In this document: positions 1-11,539 of the stretch, in pieces
Layout of the letters: each line of letters opens with the position of its first letter
Numbering within the stretch: position 1 is the stretch's first letter
Assembly: GCA_016081115.2 (NCBI GenBank)
Contig: CM071934.1
Coordinates: 60,497,267 to 60,561,266, forward strand
Length of the DNA: 64,000 bases
Origin: Rehmannia glutinosa
Lineage: Eukaryota > Streptophyta > Magnoliopsida > Lamiales > Orobanchaceae
Reading direction: 5' to 3'
Position numbers and translations under genes: made by a program
The notes under the pieces: generated by a model
The model's input: only the letters and a program-made list of their open reading frames with translations
Databases searched by the model: none
Told to the model about the DNA's origin: nothing

Positions 1-370
1 TAGTGTTCCTTTCACACGGTCAGGTTGTGCGATGTGTCTCTCAAATTCTTCTCTCGAACAAGTCGCACGAACGTGTAAAAACACACAAAAGCAACTCACA
101 TAGTCGTGTGTATCTTACACGGTCAGACCGTATGACTTGTTTTTCTCCATTTTCTTCACGTATTTGATCATTGCTTCGCATTCTTCAATCTTGTCCGGCC
201 TCCTAATCGATATCTTTTCATTTTAGCTCCGCTTTCCCGTAAAAATTATAAGAATACACAAAGATCATGCCCTTCTAAGGAAACCAAGTAAAATACACTA
301 AATATGCATGCAAATGCATCAAATATATATCATTTTAAGCCCCTAAATGCCATATATTTTACACGTATTA
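1..370. other. unassigned repeat-like non-coding DNA
   Basis: No coding region is seen. The motif ACACGGTCAG occurs twice, near 14 and near 118, in slightly different contexts. The run ending in CATATATTTTACACGTATTA just before the copia LTR fragment looks like the edge of an unrelated, probably gypsy-type, LTR. This rests on general resemblance only. Confidence 0.2.
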
Positions 371-1430
371 AAGAGTGCAAGTAGTGAGACACCAATAAGA
401 TGTTCAAGAAAACCCGCAGCCGATTCAGGCAACCTCAGTAGAGCATTTGATTAAGGAAGGGTCAACATCAAAAGCTTCACAACAAGATGATCCAATAATC
501 AAGAAGTGAAGTTTGAAAAACGCCTATGTCTTCAACGGACGCTTTTTCAAACTATCACTATAAAAGGCCGAGGAATATTTGTGAGAGGGTACAAATGCAT
601 ATGAGATACACAAGCAATCTGAGCAAAGAAAGAAAACACTCTCAAGCTATTCATTCTAATCCTCAAGTCTATTTCAAGTGATTCTGTCCAACACACTAAG
701 TGAAGGAAGAAAAACGTCAACCAGCTTGAAGAGGAAAAAATATTTTCAAGAACAAAGGGGTTTGCACATCCACGAAGTGAATGAAGTGCGCATGAGGTTC
801 AGTTTGAACCTTCTTTGAATCTATCGGAGGGCTATGTGATCAAGTTTTGGGTTTGAAGGAGTTGACGTAGTGAGACAAATTGCCTTTACGAACAAGCCGA
901 GTCCTAAGAATAGAGATGGTTGTGTGATCAAAGCCTACTTGGACTATTATATCCATTATGTAACAATCGTTGCATTAGTGGAGTACCTCTAGGAGTTGGA
1001 GAAGAGTGGAGTATAGGAATTACCCCATCCCCGAACTACTATAAAATTGTGTTGTGTCTTTTACATTCAACACTTTATTTCTACATATTTAATTTTGTTG
1101 ATACATATATTTGCTCGACTAAAATGATAATAACTTAAGCTAAAAACAAGTGTTGTAAAACCATTTTACAAAAAGGGATTAAGACTTTTGTAAAAACCAA
1201 GTAAGTTGTATTTTAAAAGAGATCACTTCACTCACCGAGTTACTCTATCAATAGCTCAATCGAGTTTGTTGAGTGGTTAACTCTCCCGTTGAGGTTAAAC
1301 CTAGATGTCTTAAAGAACTAAGATGATTACTTGTGTAAAAACTCTGATTTAAGTTTAAAATCGAAAAATTAGTTAAGTCTATTCAACCCCTCCCCTTCTA
1401 GACTTAGCTTGACACCCTTTGGGACCTACA
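371..1430 (+). repeat. copia LTR fragment F, 3' part only
   Basis: This matches the 3' three quarters of the copia LTR at 33582-35025: the AAGAGTGCAA segment, the TATAAAA box (559-565) followed by AGGCCGAGGA, the CACACTAAGTGAAGGAAG segment, the GAGTTGGAGAAGAGTG segment and the terminus TTTGGGACCTACA. The first 400 or so bases of the LTR are missing, and no primer-binding site follows the end at 1430. It abuts a LINE remnant, so it is a broken solo or partial LTR of the A/B/C family. Confidence 0.8.
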
Positions 1431-2830
1431 CTTGTTCATTATTCTTATCAAGTTTTTCTCGCCTCATCTATATTGCCGCTAATTCAAAAGTGTTCTCATG
1501 GTTGAAAATATTTATAAAAGTCCCCCATTACCCATGTTTTATATGTAGATGACTCACTTATTTTTAGTGAAACAAATTTGTCACAAGTTGCCAAACTTTT
1601 GGAAATTTTGGAACAAGACAAACAATTCTAAGGGCAACTTGTAAACTGGTCCACATCCTCGCTTTTCTTGAAGAATGGCCCCAAAACATCCAGGATTGTA
1701 TTTATTAAGATTTTAGGGGTATTTAGTAACATTATTCTTGTAAATACCTTGGGCTTCCTATGGCTATTGGCATATAAAAAGAGAGGTGTTTAACTATGTT
1801 GTGGATGCGGCAAGAACTAGAATCCTAAGTCGGAAAAATAACCTGATATCTATTGTAGGGAATGAAGTTCCTATTAGAGTTGTGATGTTATGCTTTAAGT
1901 TGACTAAAAGCATTTGCAATGACTTAAATATGTTGGCTGCTATCTTTTGGTGAGGGTCACAAGAGGGGTTTCAAAAAAGTATCCATTGGAAAACCCGAGA
2001 TAAGTTGTCGACCTAAGGAGTGTAGGGTCTCAACTTTCGACCTTGATGCTCAATGAATCTTTGATTACAAAACAGTTGTGGAGAATTATTACCATACGAA
2101 ACCTCTTAATAATTAAGGTGCTTATAAGTAGATATTTCCCACATGGGGATTTATGGAGGTGGAGGTTCGCCATAGTGCATCTTTGCTTTGGAGAAGCTAG
2201 ATGAGTGTTAGACTTTGGAGAGGGGTGTAAGATTCAAGGTTGGAGATGGTAGATAATCCAAATTTAGAAACAACCATGGATCCCTAAAGCTCATTCTTTT
2301 AATTCATCAACTCCATTTCGGGAAGGACTAATCCAATTTGGGTAAATAAACTTTTGTCCAATGATGGCCCATGTTGGAACAAAGAGATATTGATGCAAGT
2401 TTTCAACCCCTAGGATGTTGATTTGATCTATAGGATCCCTATCTTCTCTCCTTTTCATAGGAACATCTTGGTTTGTTATTTCAATAAAAATGGGAACTTT
2501 AGTGTGAAATCTACCTATGATATTCTCATTCAAGACAAAGTTGCTAGAACCCCAAGCTCAATGTAGCAATACCACCTTTAACTAGCAAGTAACTTGGAAA
2601 AATAGGTGGAAATGCAATTTTAAGGGTAAGATTATATTTTTTTAGAGATGTCGCACAACATTCTCCCAAAGAGATGACAATTTTAAGAAAAAATGAGTGA
2701 TTATTGACCCTATTGGTAAATTTTATGGAGAAGCCAATGAAACCATGGAGCACCTTTTCTTTCATTGCCGTCTTGAATTAATTCAAAAGCTTGCACATGT
2801 CCAATGGGATAGGCTTAAGGCTGAATCCAC
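1431..2830 (+). mobile_element. degenerate L1-type LINE, RT C-terminal half
   Basis: Frame-hopping translation gives landmarks of a plant L1 LINE. A YxDD-box-like stretch (MFYM-DDSLIF) lies near 1530. A later segment resembles AIFWWGSQEGFKKVHWKTR (about 1940-2000). Then come KQLWRI and a YFPHGDLW-like stretch (about 2060-2160), a NGNFSVKSTYDIL connection segment (about 2490-2530), and a terminal zinc-finger-type motif E-x-H-LFFHC (about 2735-2770). Many stops and frameshifts interrupt it. The 5' half (ORF1, endonuclease, RT core) and a poly-A tail are not seen. It is a pseudogene fragment, possibly truncated when LTR fragment F arrived. Confidence 0.7.
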
Positions 2831-5308
2831 TAAGTTTTGGATCCTGGTGGTCCATTTTTTGTAAGTTTAAGATTGTCAGGTGACATAAATGGGAGCCCAA
2901 TTGTCCTGCTATATACTTTGGTGGGTTTAGAAGACTCACAATCTCTAAGTTTTTCAAAGAAACTAGAATGTCGGAGCATATAACTGTTGTTGTTGTTGTC
3001 CAAGATTGGGCTGAATTCCTTGACGCAAATAGATCCCCAGTTGCTCATCTTGGTGTGTGATTTTTCTGGTTTATTCTTGGAGTTTGCATTAGTAGGATGA
3101 CCTTTTTTATCATCAATGTTGTCAGTCTCTTCTCCTTTTTTGGTTCTGTACTTGTGGTGGTTGTACCTGGAGTTTAGGATAAGTTCTACTTCTTAGTGGA
3201 ATCCTTGTGGCTATCTACATTATTGGTCTGTTTTAGTTGATGTTGAGGCTATTAGAACTATGCGGAACCACCCGAGTGCTCTCCCAGTAGCAAATGGCAT
3301 CAATGTTTCTCTGTGTATTATTTTTCCTTGATATTTTTTGTTGTTTTGGTTTTCCTTTATTACCTTCCTCACAATGTGGAATTATGTACCACAAATATTT
3401 ATTCCCGAGTTCTAGGCCAAATTGTCGATCCGGTCCTCTTTTAATCCTATTGTATCCAAAAAGATTGTTGGTCCTCCGACCATCGATGTGTCTTCCTTTG
3501 AGTTTTTATAATATGCTATCATTTTATATAGGAAAAAAAGATTGATGCCAAGATCCAAAAATCTTATAAACACCTATGGAGGAGCTAGTCTCTAAATGAG
3601 AGCTAGCGCTAATGTAAGATCGCACGACCTTACATCGCTTCCAACCAAACTTAAGCAACTTATATATGTACATGTAGATAGTTTCACTGATCCTGGAGGT
3701 TCGATCTTGAATGCAATGAAAATGATCGGTTGTGGAAAGTCATGTCGAGACGAATTAAGTGAGGGGAAATATAGAAACTTCCAAGAGAAAGAATTATAGT
3801 ATCGTATTTATCTAAAGCTAAACTAGAATGCGTATCCTAGCATGTATTGTAAATATGAAGTTTTGAATAATCCCACACCGAAATTGGAAAAAGAGATATG
3901 GAGGGAGATGAATTGCCAATCAATCATGGCCTTTATGTGGGCACCTAATATAGGGGCTCTAAGCAATAACGAGCAGATTCATATCTTTTATTTTAGTACC
4001 CTAACGATAAGCCCCAACTTTCATAGGTCTTTGGTTTGACCTCCCATAATGGGAAGTCCAATCAATAAACTGAACAACCCATCTTAGATGAGGAACCCCG
4101 GTCGGAACAACAGTAAGTGGAAATGTTATCGTTTTAGTTTTTGAAGTTAATATTTTGCCTAAAGCTATTGAACTAGAGGCTCTCGGACTCACCGATGGAC
4201 ATTGTTTCCGAGAACTTCCATAGAAGTAAGTTATGTCTTACCGATACATAATTTGTGATTTGCTTCTAATAGCTTTTTACGATCGGTATAATTGAAGCTT
4301 TGTTTCAAACCTCGTCCAAGAACTTGTATAGAGAAAGATTTTCCATTGAATGCATAATGGAACCAATCTAAACATAACACTCATCTTGTTGTTTTCAAAA
4401 AGTAGTGTTGTAAAGTTTTCTCAACTCTTTGTGCGCTTCATGAAGTGTCGGTGCAAACTCTTGTTCATCATCTCAATCCTCATTCAAACCTCGCTTGTAA
4501 GACTATACGCTAATGTAAATATGAAAAGTGGTAGTTGAATTCTCTTAAAAGGAAACACGGTAGTTGAAAATATAACCATACATCACCTAAGTATCACAAA
4601 TCCTTCCACCCATCACGTATCCTTTTAAACATAGTCCCCGACTTAGTTTGTTCTCGCCTTAATACATGGGGTCTATTGTTGCGTGCTTGCATCTTTGTTA
4701 TATTATTATTTTCAGTAGCCAATTTTTAGGATTCTTTAATTAGTATATTAGATTTTTCATTTATTGGCCCCATAAATGTGCCTTGATTCTTGTTTATTTC
4801 TTTTGTATTTATAGTTAGGTTCATTTTCCAGTCTTCCAAAACAACATCACATGATGTCATTGCTTTAAAGCTCAATATTTCATTGCGCTTAGTATATTTG
4901 AAGATTATCTCAAGCATACTATAGTATACATACATATATATATATATATGAGTGTTAGTAAATATGAGCCAAAACATGTGAATCACATAGTCATGTATTA
5001 AGATGGGTCGAGCACACATATTTACAATGAAATCAAGGATCCATGTATCCCAAATCAGGCTCGTCTACAGGACTTTTCTTAATTGAAACTATGAATCATG
5101 GACAATCTTTACACTAACAAACCATAGACAATCATTCCACGAATAAACCCCGAACAATATTTCGCATTGGTGGTGAATAATTACAAGATTTATTCACTTG
5201 GTTGTACATACCTTAAACACTTGGAGAGCTATGGTGATACTCCAAGACAAATGTACATAGAGTATTTTGCAAAGTAGTGTCTAACGTATGAGGAGCCAAA
5301 TATCTCAA
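2831..5308. other. no recognisable gene
   Basis: Only short open frames without recognisable domains are present, for example about 72 codons on the minus strand at 2830-3048 with an asparagine run from a GTT repeat. A (TA)8 microsatellite lies at 4934-4949. Codon patterns around 3235-4540 hint at old coding material, perhaps more LINE or retroelement debris, but nothing could be assigned. Confidence 0.4.
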
Positions 5309-5316
5309 GTCTCAAC

Positions 5317-6640
5317 TAGAGGTGTGCACGGGATATGGAGATTATCGAAACTGAACCGATATCCGAACTGAAAATATCCATTGATTTTTTTATTTTTCCC
5401 GAATTGAACCGTCCTGAAATTTTTCATGGTACGATTCTGGAGATTTTTCAAATATCTGTATCGAGAATCATACCGAACCAAAGATCCGAAACTAGAATCG
5501 ATTTTAAATATTTTTTATATATACATATATAATATTTATATCTTATTTATATTTTAATATTGAATTAACTACACATTCCTTTAAAATTCTATACTATATA
5601 AAACATAATACTAAAAATTATCAAATTAAAATTTTAGCATACTTTATCAATATATCAAATGAATAATTGATTATGAATTTAATTGACTAAGAGTTACATT
5701 ATATTAATTATTTATCAAAACTTGGTTGTCATCATATTAGTTAATATAAATATGCCCAATAATTTAAATTATAAAATCATATTTGATTTGTAGAAAATAT
5801 TTTAATTTGATGACATTTAACTTATTAAGGAACATAACTAGACTCATCCTTTAATCAAGAAAATTAATTGAAATAAAAATTAGTCAAATGATTAGCACTG
5901 TACCTAAACTAGAGTATCATATAATCAATAAATTGAGACATTGAAATTATAATTTACATAAACTTTCGTTTCATATAATTTATTAAACTTATTAGTTAAT
6001 TATACTTTTCTTAATTAAGTCAAGGGCCAAGAGAAATAGGCCAAGATTATAGAATATTATCACATAATATAAATTACTAATTTTATCATTTATTGAGATT
6101 CTACGCTTTTACTTCTAGTTATACGAATAACGTAATATCCGAAATATATTATGTTCAAAACCAAAAAGAAATATCAATATGTTTAACTAAAAATTTGATA
6201 AAAACTATTGGAAAGTTAAATTGATATTAAATTAATAGTGTAGTATAGTCTATATCATGAAAGAATGATTTAGAATTACAATCTAAAATGTTGCACCAAA
6301 ATATAAATTAAAGAAATTTTATATATAAGTTAAATATAAAATGTCAAAAAGTTAAAATCAAATAGTTTTAAAGGTTTTAGTATTTGTTTAATGATTTTTA
6401 CACTGATATTTTCTCCATTTTTTGTGTGATTTATTTATGAATAATGATTGAATATCCATTTCTCTCGTCTGTCCCGCACCGCCCCATACCATCCAATTAG
6501 AATCGAATATTCGTCCCAAACCATCCCGACTTTCGGACGGAATTTTTTTTTTGGTTAGGTTCTGAGATTTAATTTTGGGATCTTTGAACTTCATGATGGT
6601 TCGAGATTTCGAAATCTCCGGACTTTCCCCGCACGCCCTA
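5317..6640. mobile_element. non-autonomous hAT transposon (about 1.3 kb)
   Basis: Perfect 8-bp direct repeats GTCTCAAC lie immediately outside both ends (5309-5316 and 6641-6648), the TSD length of hAT elements. The termini are imperfect inverted repeats. The left end reads TAGAGGTGTGCACGGG. The right end in reverse complement reads TAGGGCGTGCGGGG, and both continue into a shared GGAGAT(T) and CGAAA(C/T)-x-GAACC pattern. The interior is strongly AT-rich with no transposase frame, so it depends on a transposase elsewhere. The exact TSD suggests it is not very old. Confidence 0.85.
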
Positions 6641-6648
6641 GTCTCAAC

Positions 6649-7080
6649 TACATATGACATTGGAAGAAACTTAAAATGATATGCATCAATCCCAATTATA
6701 TTTTAATCTTTCCATGTTAGATGCAATCCCTAAAATGCATCTTAATTAATAAGGATCCCCAAAATATTTCCTTATAAAACATATATGGACGCAATTGTGA
6801 CGTCTAGGGCCGATGAGAGCGAGGAATGATTACCGTGCAAGAGAGGCATGGACAAAGTGCGGCTTTTGGCAGGCTTCTGCGGTAAATATAAATGAACCGA
6901 TCCACACCCCAAGAGGTGGAGTTTCCGAGACTCGCATGTATGGGATCGCATGCTGATTGAGAAGAACTTAAAAGATTTGATAGGTATTACTCATACTAAC
7001 AAGATACATTTTCTCTTCTCGGTGCTCATCACATAAAAACTCTAAAGTTAAGCGTGCTTGGTGGGAATAATTATGAGATG
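6649..7080. other. unassigned spacer between hAT element and copia nest
   Basis: No open frame of note. 6790-6960 is locally more GC-rich than its surroundings and could be a remnant of a coding or repeat sequence, but it was not recognised. It ends at the GTTGA TSD of element A (7081-7085). Confidence 0.35.
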
Positions 7081-7085
7081 GTTGA

Positions 7086-8535
7086 TGTAGGTCCCAAGGG
7101 GTGTGAGTGTTAAGTCTAGAAGGTGGAAGGGGTAAATAGACACAACCAATTTTTGGTTTTGATCTTAAATCAAAGTTTTTACAAAAGTAAACAACTAAGT
7201 CTTTAAAGACAACTAAGTCAACCTCAAAAGAAGAGTTAACCACTCAATAAACTCGACGAGTTGTTGATATAGTAACTCGATCAGTGAAGTGAGCTACTTT
7301 TAAAAATACACTTGCTTGGTTTTTAAAGCAAAAGTCTTACACCCTTTTTGTAAAATGATTTTATAACACATGTTTTTAGTTTATGTTATTATCGGTTGAG
7401 AGTGAGGAAATATAAATCAACGAAATAAAATATTCGAGAATTAAAGTGCTGAAAATAAAAAGACACAAGACAATTTTATAGTGGTTTGAGGATAAGGTAA
7501 TTCCTCTACTCCAATCTTCTCCAACTCCTGGAGGTAATCTACTAATGCAACAATTGTTACAAAATGGATACAACAGTCCAAGTAGGCATTGATCACACAA
7601 CCGCTCTACTCATGGTACTCGCTTCTTCTTTGTAAGACGGATGTCTCACTACTTCGATTTCTTCAAACCCTTCGGACTTGATCTCCTAACCTCCGATGGA
7701 TTCAAAGCAGTTCTAACTTGAACTTCACTACACTTCCTTCACTTCCTAGATGTGCATACCCCTTTGTTCTTTAACACAATTTTTCCTCTCCAACTAGTTG
7801 AAGTTTTTCTTCCTTCACCGATTGTGTGTTGGATAGATTCACTTCAAAGTAGGCTTAAGGATTTGAATGAATAGCTTGATGGTATTTTTGCTTGCTTGCT
7901 CGACCGCTTGAATATTTCATATACACTTCGTACTCTCTCTCAAATATTCCTCATCCTTTTATAGTGACAAATTTGAAAAGTATCCGTTGAACAAATAAAC
8001 ATTTTTCAAACTTCACTTCTTAATCGTTGGCTTGTTTTGTTATGCAAGATTTGATATTGACCCTTCCTTAATTTAATGTTACTCAAAGTCACCAAACTCG
8101 CAGTTTTTCTCGTGAACATCTCATTGGTCCCACTACTTGCACTCTTTCGGCAAGACAACCTTAAGGTTGCATTTGTCACCTTACTATTTTGTGTAAGTTC
8201 TTGACTTTTCATTCCAAAGTGACTTCTTGACTTTCTTCGAGTCCTTCTCCTTTATTAAGTCTTCCCCAAACATCCGGGAATGACTTAGGCGTTAGTCTAT
8301 GACAGACATAAATTTTTGTACTTGATCAATCTCTTCTTCAATACTCACCTACAACTCAACCGATTCTTCAATGCATCTTTCATCAACTTATGCGATCTTC
8401 AACTTGGTCGCTTCTTTGCTTAGCTTATATTTTCTATCTATTACATAGTTGAATTACAATAGAAAATGTAGTGCCAACTTTCTAATCTAAGTTTTACATG
8501 CATCATCAAAATCTATACAAATAAATTTCCCAACA
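7086..8535 (-). repeat. 3' LTR of element A
   Basis: This 1450-bp LTR reads TGTTGGGAAATTT to CCTTGGGACCTACA on the minus strand. It lines up throughout with the LTRs at 15112-16685, 27365-28854 and 33582-35025. The segment with TTTTATAGTGAC (TATA box on the minus strand) is conserved. Confidence 0.85.
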
Positions 8536-8725
8536 ATTTTCTCCTTGTTGATGATGCCAAAACTTAAAATAAAAATACAACATAAAGTGCAAAAAAGAAT
8601 GATTGTAAGAATGTATAATTTTATTGAATATCATTCTGCACTTACATGTACTTACAGTAGTTTTTATGTATTTACAAGTATGTAAAAATACAACAAAATT
8701 TTGCAGCTCTATCATCGTCTCTGCT
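8536..8725 (-). other. 3' end of the internal region of element A
   Basis: It matches the sequence just before the 3' LTR of element B (33390-33581, inverted): degenerate polypurine tract, the TTGATGATGCCAAAACTT block, and the last codons of ORF3. It stops at ACTTC (8726-8730), where element B is inserted. The rest of A's ORF3 resumes at 35031. Confidence 0.8.
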
Positions 8726-8730
8726 ACTTC

Positions 8731-9106
8731 TGTTGGGAAATTTGTCATAGATTTTGATGATGCTATGTAAAACTTAGATTAGGAAGTTGGCACCCCAATT
8801 CTGTTGTAAAATGAACTATATAATAGATAGAGTTCTAATAGCTGAGTCGAAGCAGCCAAGTTGAAGATTGCAGAAGTTGATCGAAGCAGCCAAGGTCACC
8901 TCACTCAGCTGAGTTATCTTATCAACAGCTCTCTCGAGTCTGTTGAGTGGCTAACTCTACTGTTAAGGTTGACTAAGATGTCCCTCAAGGACTAAGTTGA
9001 CTTATCATAAAACTCTAATTTAAAAGGACAAAAATCAAAAATCTGTAAAGTCTATTCAACCCCCTCCCTCTTCTAGACTTTACTTAATCACCATTTGGGA
9101 CCTACA
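8731..9106 (+). repeat. 5' LTR of element B, internally deleted
   Basis: Only 376 bp, against 1444 bp for its partner at 33582-35025. Both termini are retained. The first 150 or so bases and the last 210 or so match the partner, and the junction falls after GAAGCAGCCAA. The missing middle contains the TATA box and probable start site, so this LTR should be promoterless. Confidence 0.85.
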
Positions 9107-9108
9107 AG

Positions 9109-9120
9109 TGGTATCAGAGC
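9109..9120 (+). other. primer-binding site of element B
   Basis: TGGTATCAGAGC lies two bases after the 5' LTR. This is the classic initiator tRNA-Met primer-binding sequence of plant copia elements. The same site occurs inverted in element C. Confidence 0.9.
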
Positions 9121-9226
9121 GGTTTGTTCATTGAGCCTTCCACGCTGATTACTGAACTAGATCTCAATCTTTTTCAAAGATTCAACACTTGCTGTTTTTA
9201 AAATTTTCTTTTAAAACGTTATTATC

Positions 9227-11430
9227 ATGGAAGCAAATCTAACTCGCATTCCTGTGATTACTGTTGAGGAATTTGATGACCGGAAGATTCGCATGCGGGG
9301 CACATCTTTTAGCTTTACGATGAAATGTGGTTCGTCATTGAGGATAGGCCATTACAAATAATGAAAGTAAACACAACTGTATGGGCTCCTGCTCCTGCTA
9401 ATCTGTTGGACCCGCGACTGAAGGAGAGGTTGCTGCAGCACCTGCTGCACGTGGTGCACATGATGCACCTGATGCTGATGTACCAGCTTTACCTGCTGCA
9501 CCCAGACCCACAATGGTTCAAAATCCAAGATGCGAGTGGACAAATGAGGATCGAAAGAGATACAACCGACAATGTTGCCAAGGATATTTTGTACAAGGCT
9601 CTTGACAAAGCCATGTTCAACAAAGTTAAATCATGCGAGAATGGTTAAAGAGAGTTGGGAAAAAGCGACTTTAATTTGTGAAGGATCGAACAAATTAAAG
9701 AAAATAAATTAATCGTTGTTGTACAAAAAATTGAAAATTTGAAATGCTTGCAAGTGAAACTCGGATTAGGATGCCGATTTACAGAAATCACAAATGAGCT
9801 CTCGGCTCTTGGAAAAGAATACACACGAGAAGGAGATGTGTATGCATATTTTGAGGTCGCTCCCAACCGAGTGGGAAATGAAGGTGATGGCCTTGAGACA
9901 CTCTATGGACTTGACAAAAATCTCCAATCATGAGCTATTCTCATATTTGAAAACTTATGAGTTTGAACTCCAAAGGAAAGAGCAAGAAGAGATATTTGTA
10001 CCCAAGACACAATTTTCTATTGGGTGGAGAATCCAAGATAGTTGACTCTAAGGATACCATTGACCAAGAGGAGATTGCCCTTATGGTAAAAAGATTCAAC
10101 AAGTTCTTTAACAAGAACTACAAAAAGAACAAGGGTGAAACCTCTAGAGACACTCATCACCTTCCAAGGCAAGGCAAGACACACCACTCAAGAGAGTCGA
10201 CAACAGAGAGCCGATAATCAAAGAGTTTATTATCAAAAAGGCCGAAAACCCGTGTCTTTGAATTGCAGGCAGGCCAGACACTTTGTCGTTGACTATTCCT
10301 ATCCACCAAAGAACAAGTACCGGAATGAGGAAGAAAGAAAGGTCTTGAGAGAAACAAGACAAGAAAAGAAGAAAGCCATATTGCTGAAACCGACACAACC
10401 AAGTGCAAGGAGACAGTTGAGTCGGGGCAATGGCAGGCGATTACTCCTCAAACACCGAAGAAGAGGCTTCGATATGCCTCATGGACAAAGAACAGGAATA
10501 TGAGGTACATTCTAACTCATCTAATTCTCGATGATAGTGATAGTGACACAAACACTTCATCACCCACAAATCTTTATGGTTTATCGGACAAAATGATGAA
10601 AGACTTTGAGCACGTAAAATCCTCACACTCATTTTGAAATGAGGAAAACAAACCACTCAAAAGCCAAAACTCACACTAACTAAAGAGTTGTATACTCTGA
10701 TTCATATAGGCGATGAGAACAAAAAGTCAAGGCCGAGATTTCTAAGGTCAAAGCATACTTAGTTGAAATAGAAAATAGGGAAAAATATTTGGAAAATGTG
10801 ATTGCATCATTTAGCCGTACATCTTAATCATTGGATGAATTGATAATGATACAAAAAGAGAGTGGAGATAAGTAGGCATAGGACTTAATTCCTTTGTCAA
10901 TGCTCAAACCCCAAGAGTGATTTTGGAGAAAGGATCCTCAAGTAATAGGGGAATCCAAAACCAAAAGCACCATATGTTGCATCCACTCCCAAAACAACCA
11001 CACACATGTTGGCCTAGGTTATGAAGGCAAAGGCAAGAAGCCAACAGAGTATCTTTGAAAGGACAGGTGAAACTAAATTGAAGAGAGCCCATCAAGAGAC
11101 TCTAATAGAAAGTATTCTGAAGGCAAAAGCGAAACTACTAAAAGCCCCAAAGGTTTCAAAGATAGAAAACCATATGAAGGGAATGGCGAAAAGTATCCAA
11201 GTCAGTGATTGGAATAATAAAATGAGATATCACCAAGTCCTAAGGGATACAAGCCCAAGCGGCAAAGACCTAAGACTCAAAATAGGTTCCCTAGGCAAAG
11301 GAACCATTATCAAAGACACATATGCACCCAAGTACAATGCTCACTATGTACAAAAGTTTCATTATTATCCCAAGAAATCAAATGCACCAAAGATACTCAC
11401 ACTCAGCATGCATACAAAAGAGACAGATGT
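9227..11430 (+). pseudogene. gag of element B (UBN2-like, degenerate zinc knuckle)
   Basis: Gag forms the virus-like particle that packages the element RNA. The likely start, ATG at 9227, begins MEANLTRIP. Homologous pieces then appear in shifting frames: an EFDDRKIRMR segment, an alanine/proline-rich stretch (about 9410-9520), a UBN2-type core with NVAKDILYKALDKAMF (about 9570) and ITNELSALGKEY (about 9790), then a DQEEIALMVKRF segment (about 10060) before a damaged CCHC knuckle (C-R-Q-A-R-HF-x(2)-D, about 10262-10300). The long lysine- and serine-rich tail to about 11430 matches gag of element C and recalls the extended gag of Sirevirus-type copia elements. At least five frame changes and several stops make it non-functional. 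Confidence 0.75.
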
Positions 11431-11539
11431 ATGTGCCTAAAGCTCCCAAGCAATTTGCTAAAATTCATTATGATTATGGAACTGATAGGTGACAATCTCT
11501 TACAGTCAGATCATTTGGCTATAGGTTTGTTGGATCACC

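Noticed and set aside
9352..9543. Minus-strand frame rich in His/Val/Gln opposite gag of element B
   Set aside because: It is the shadow of the alanine/proline-rich segment of gag on the other strand. The GCACCTG-type repeats create an open frame by composition.
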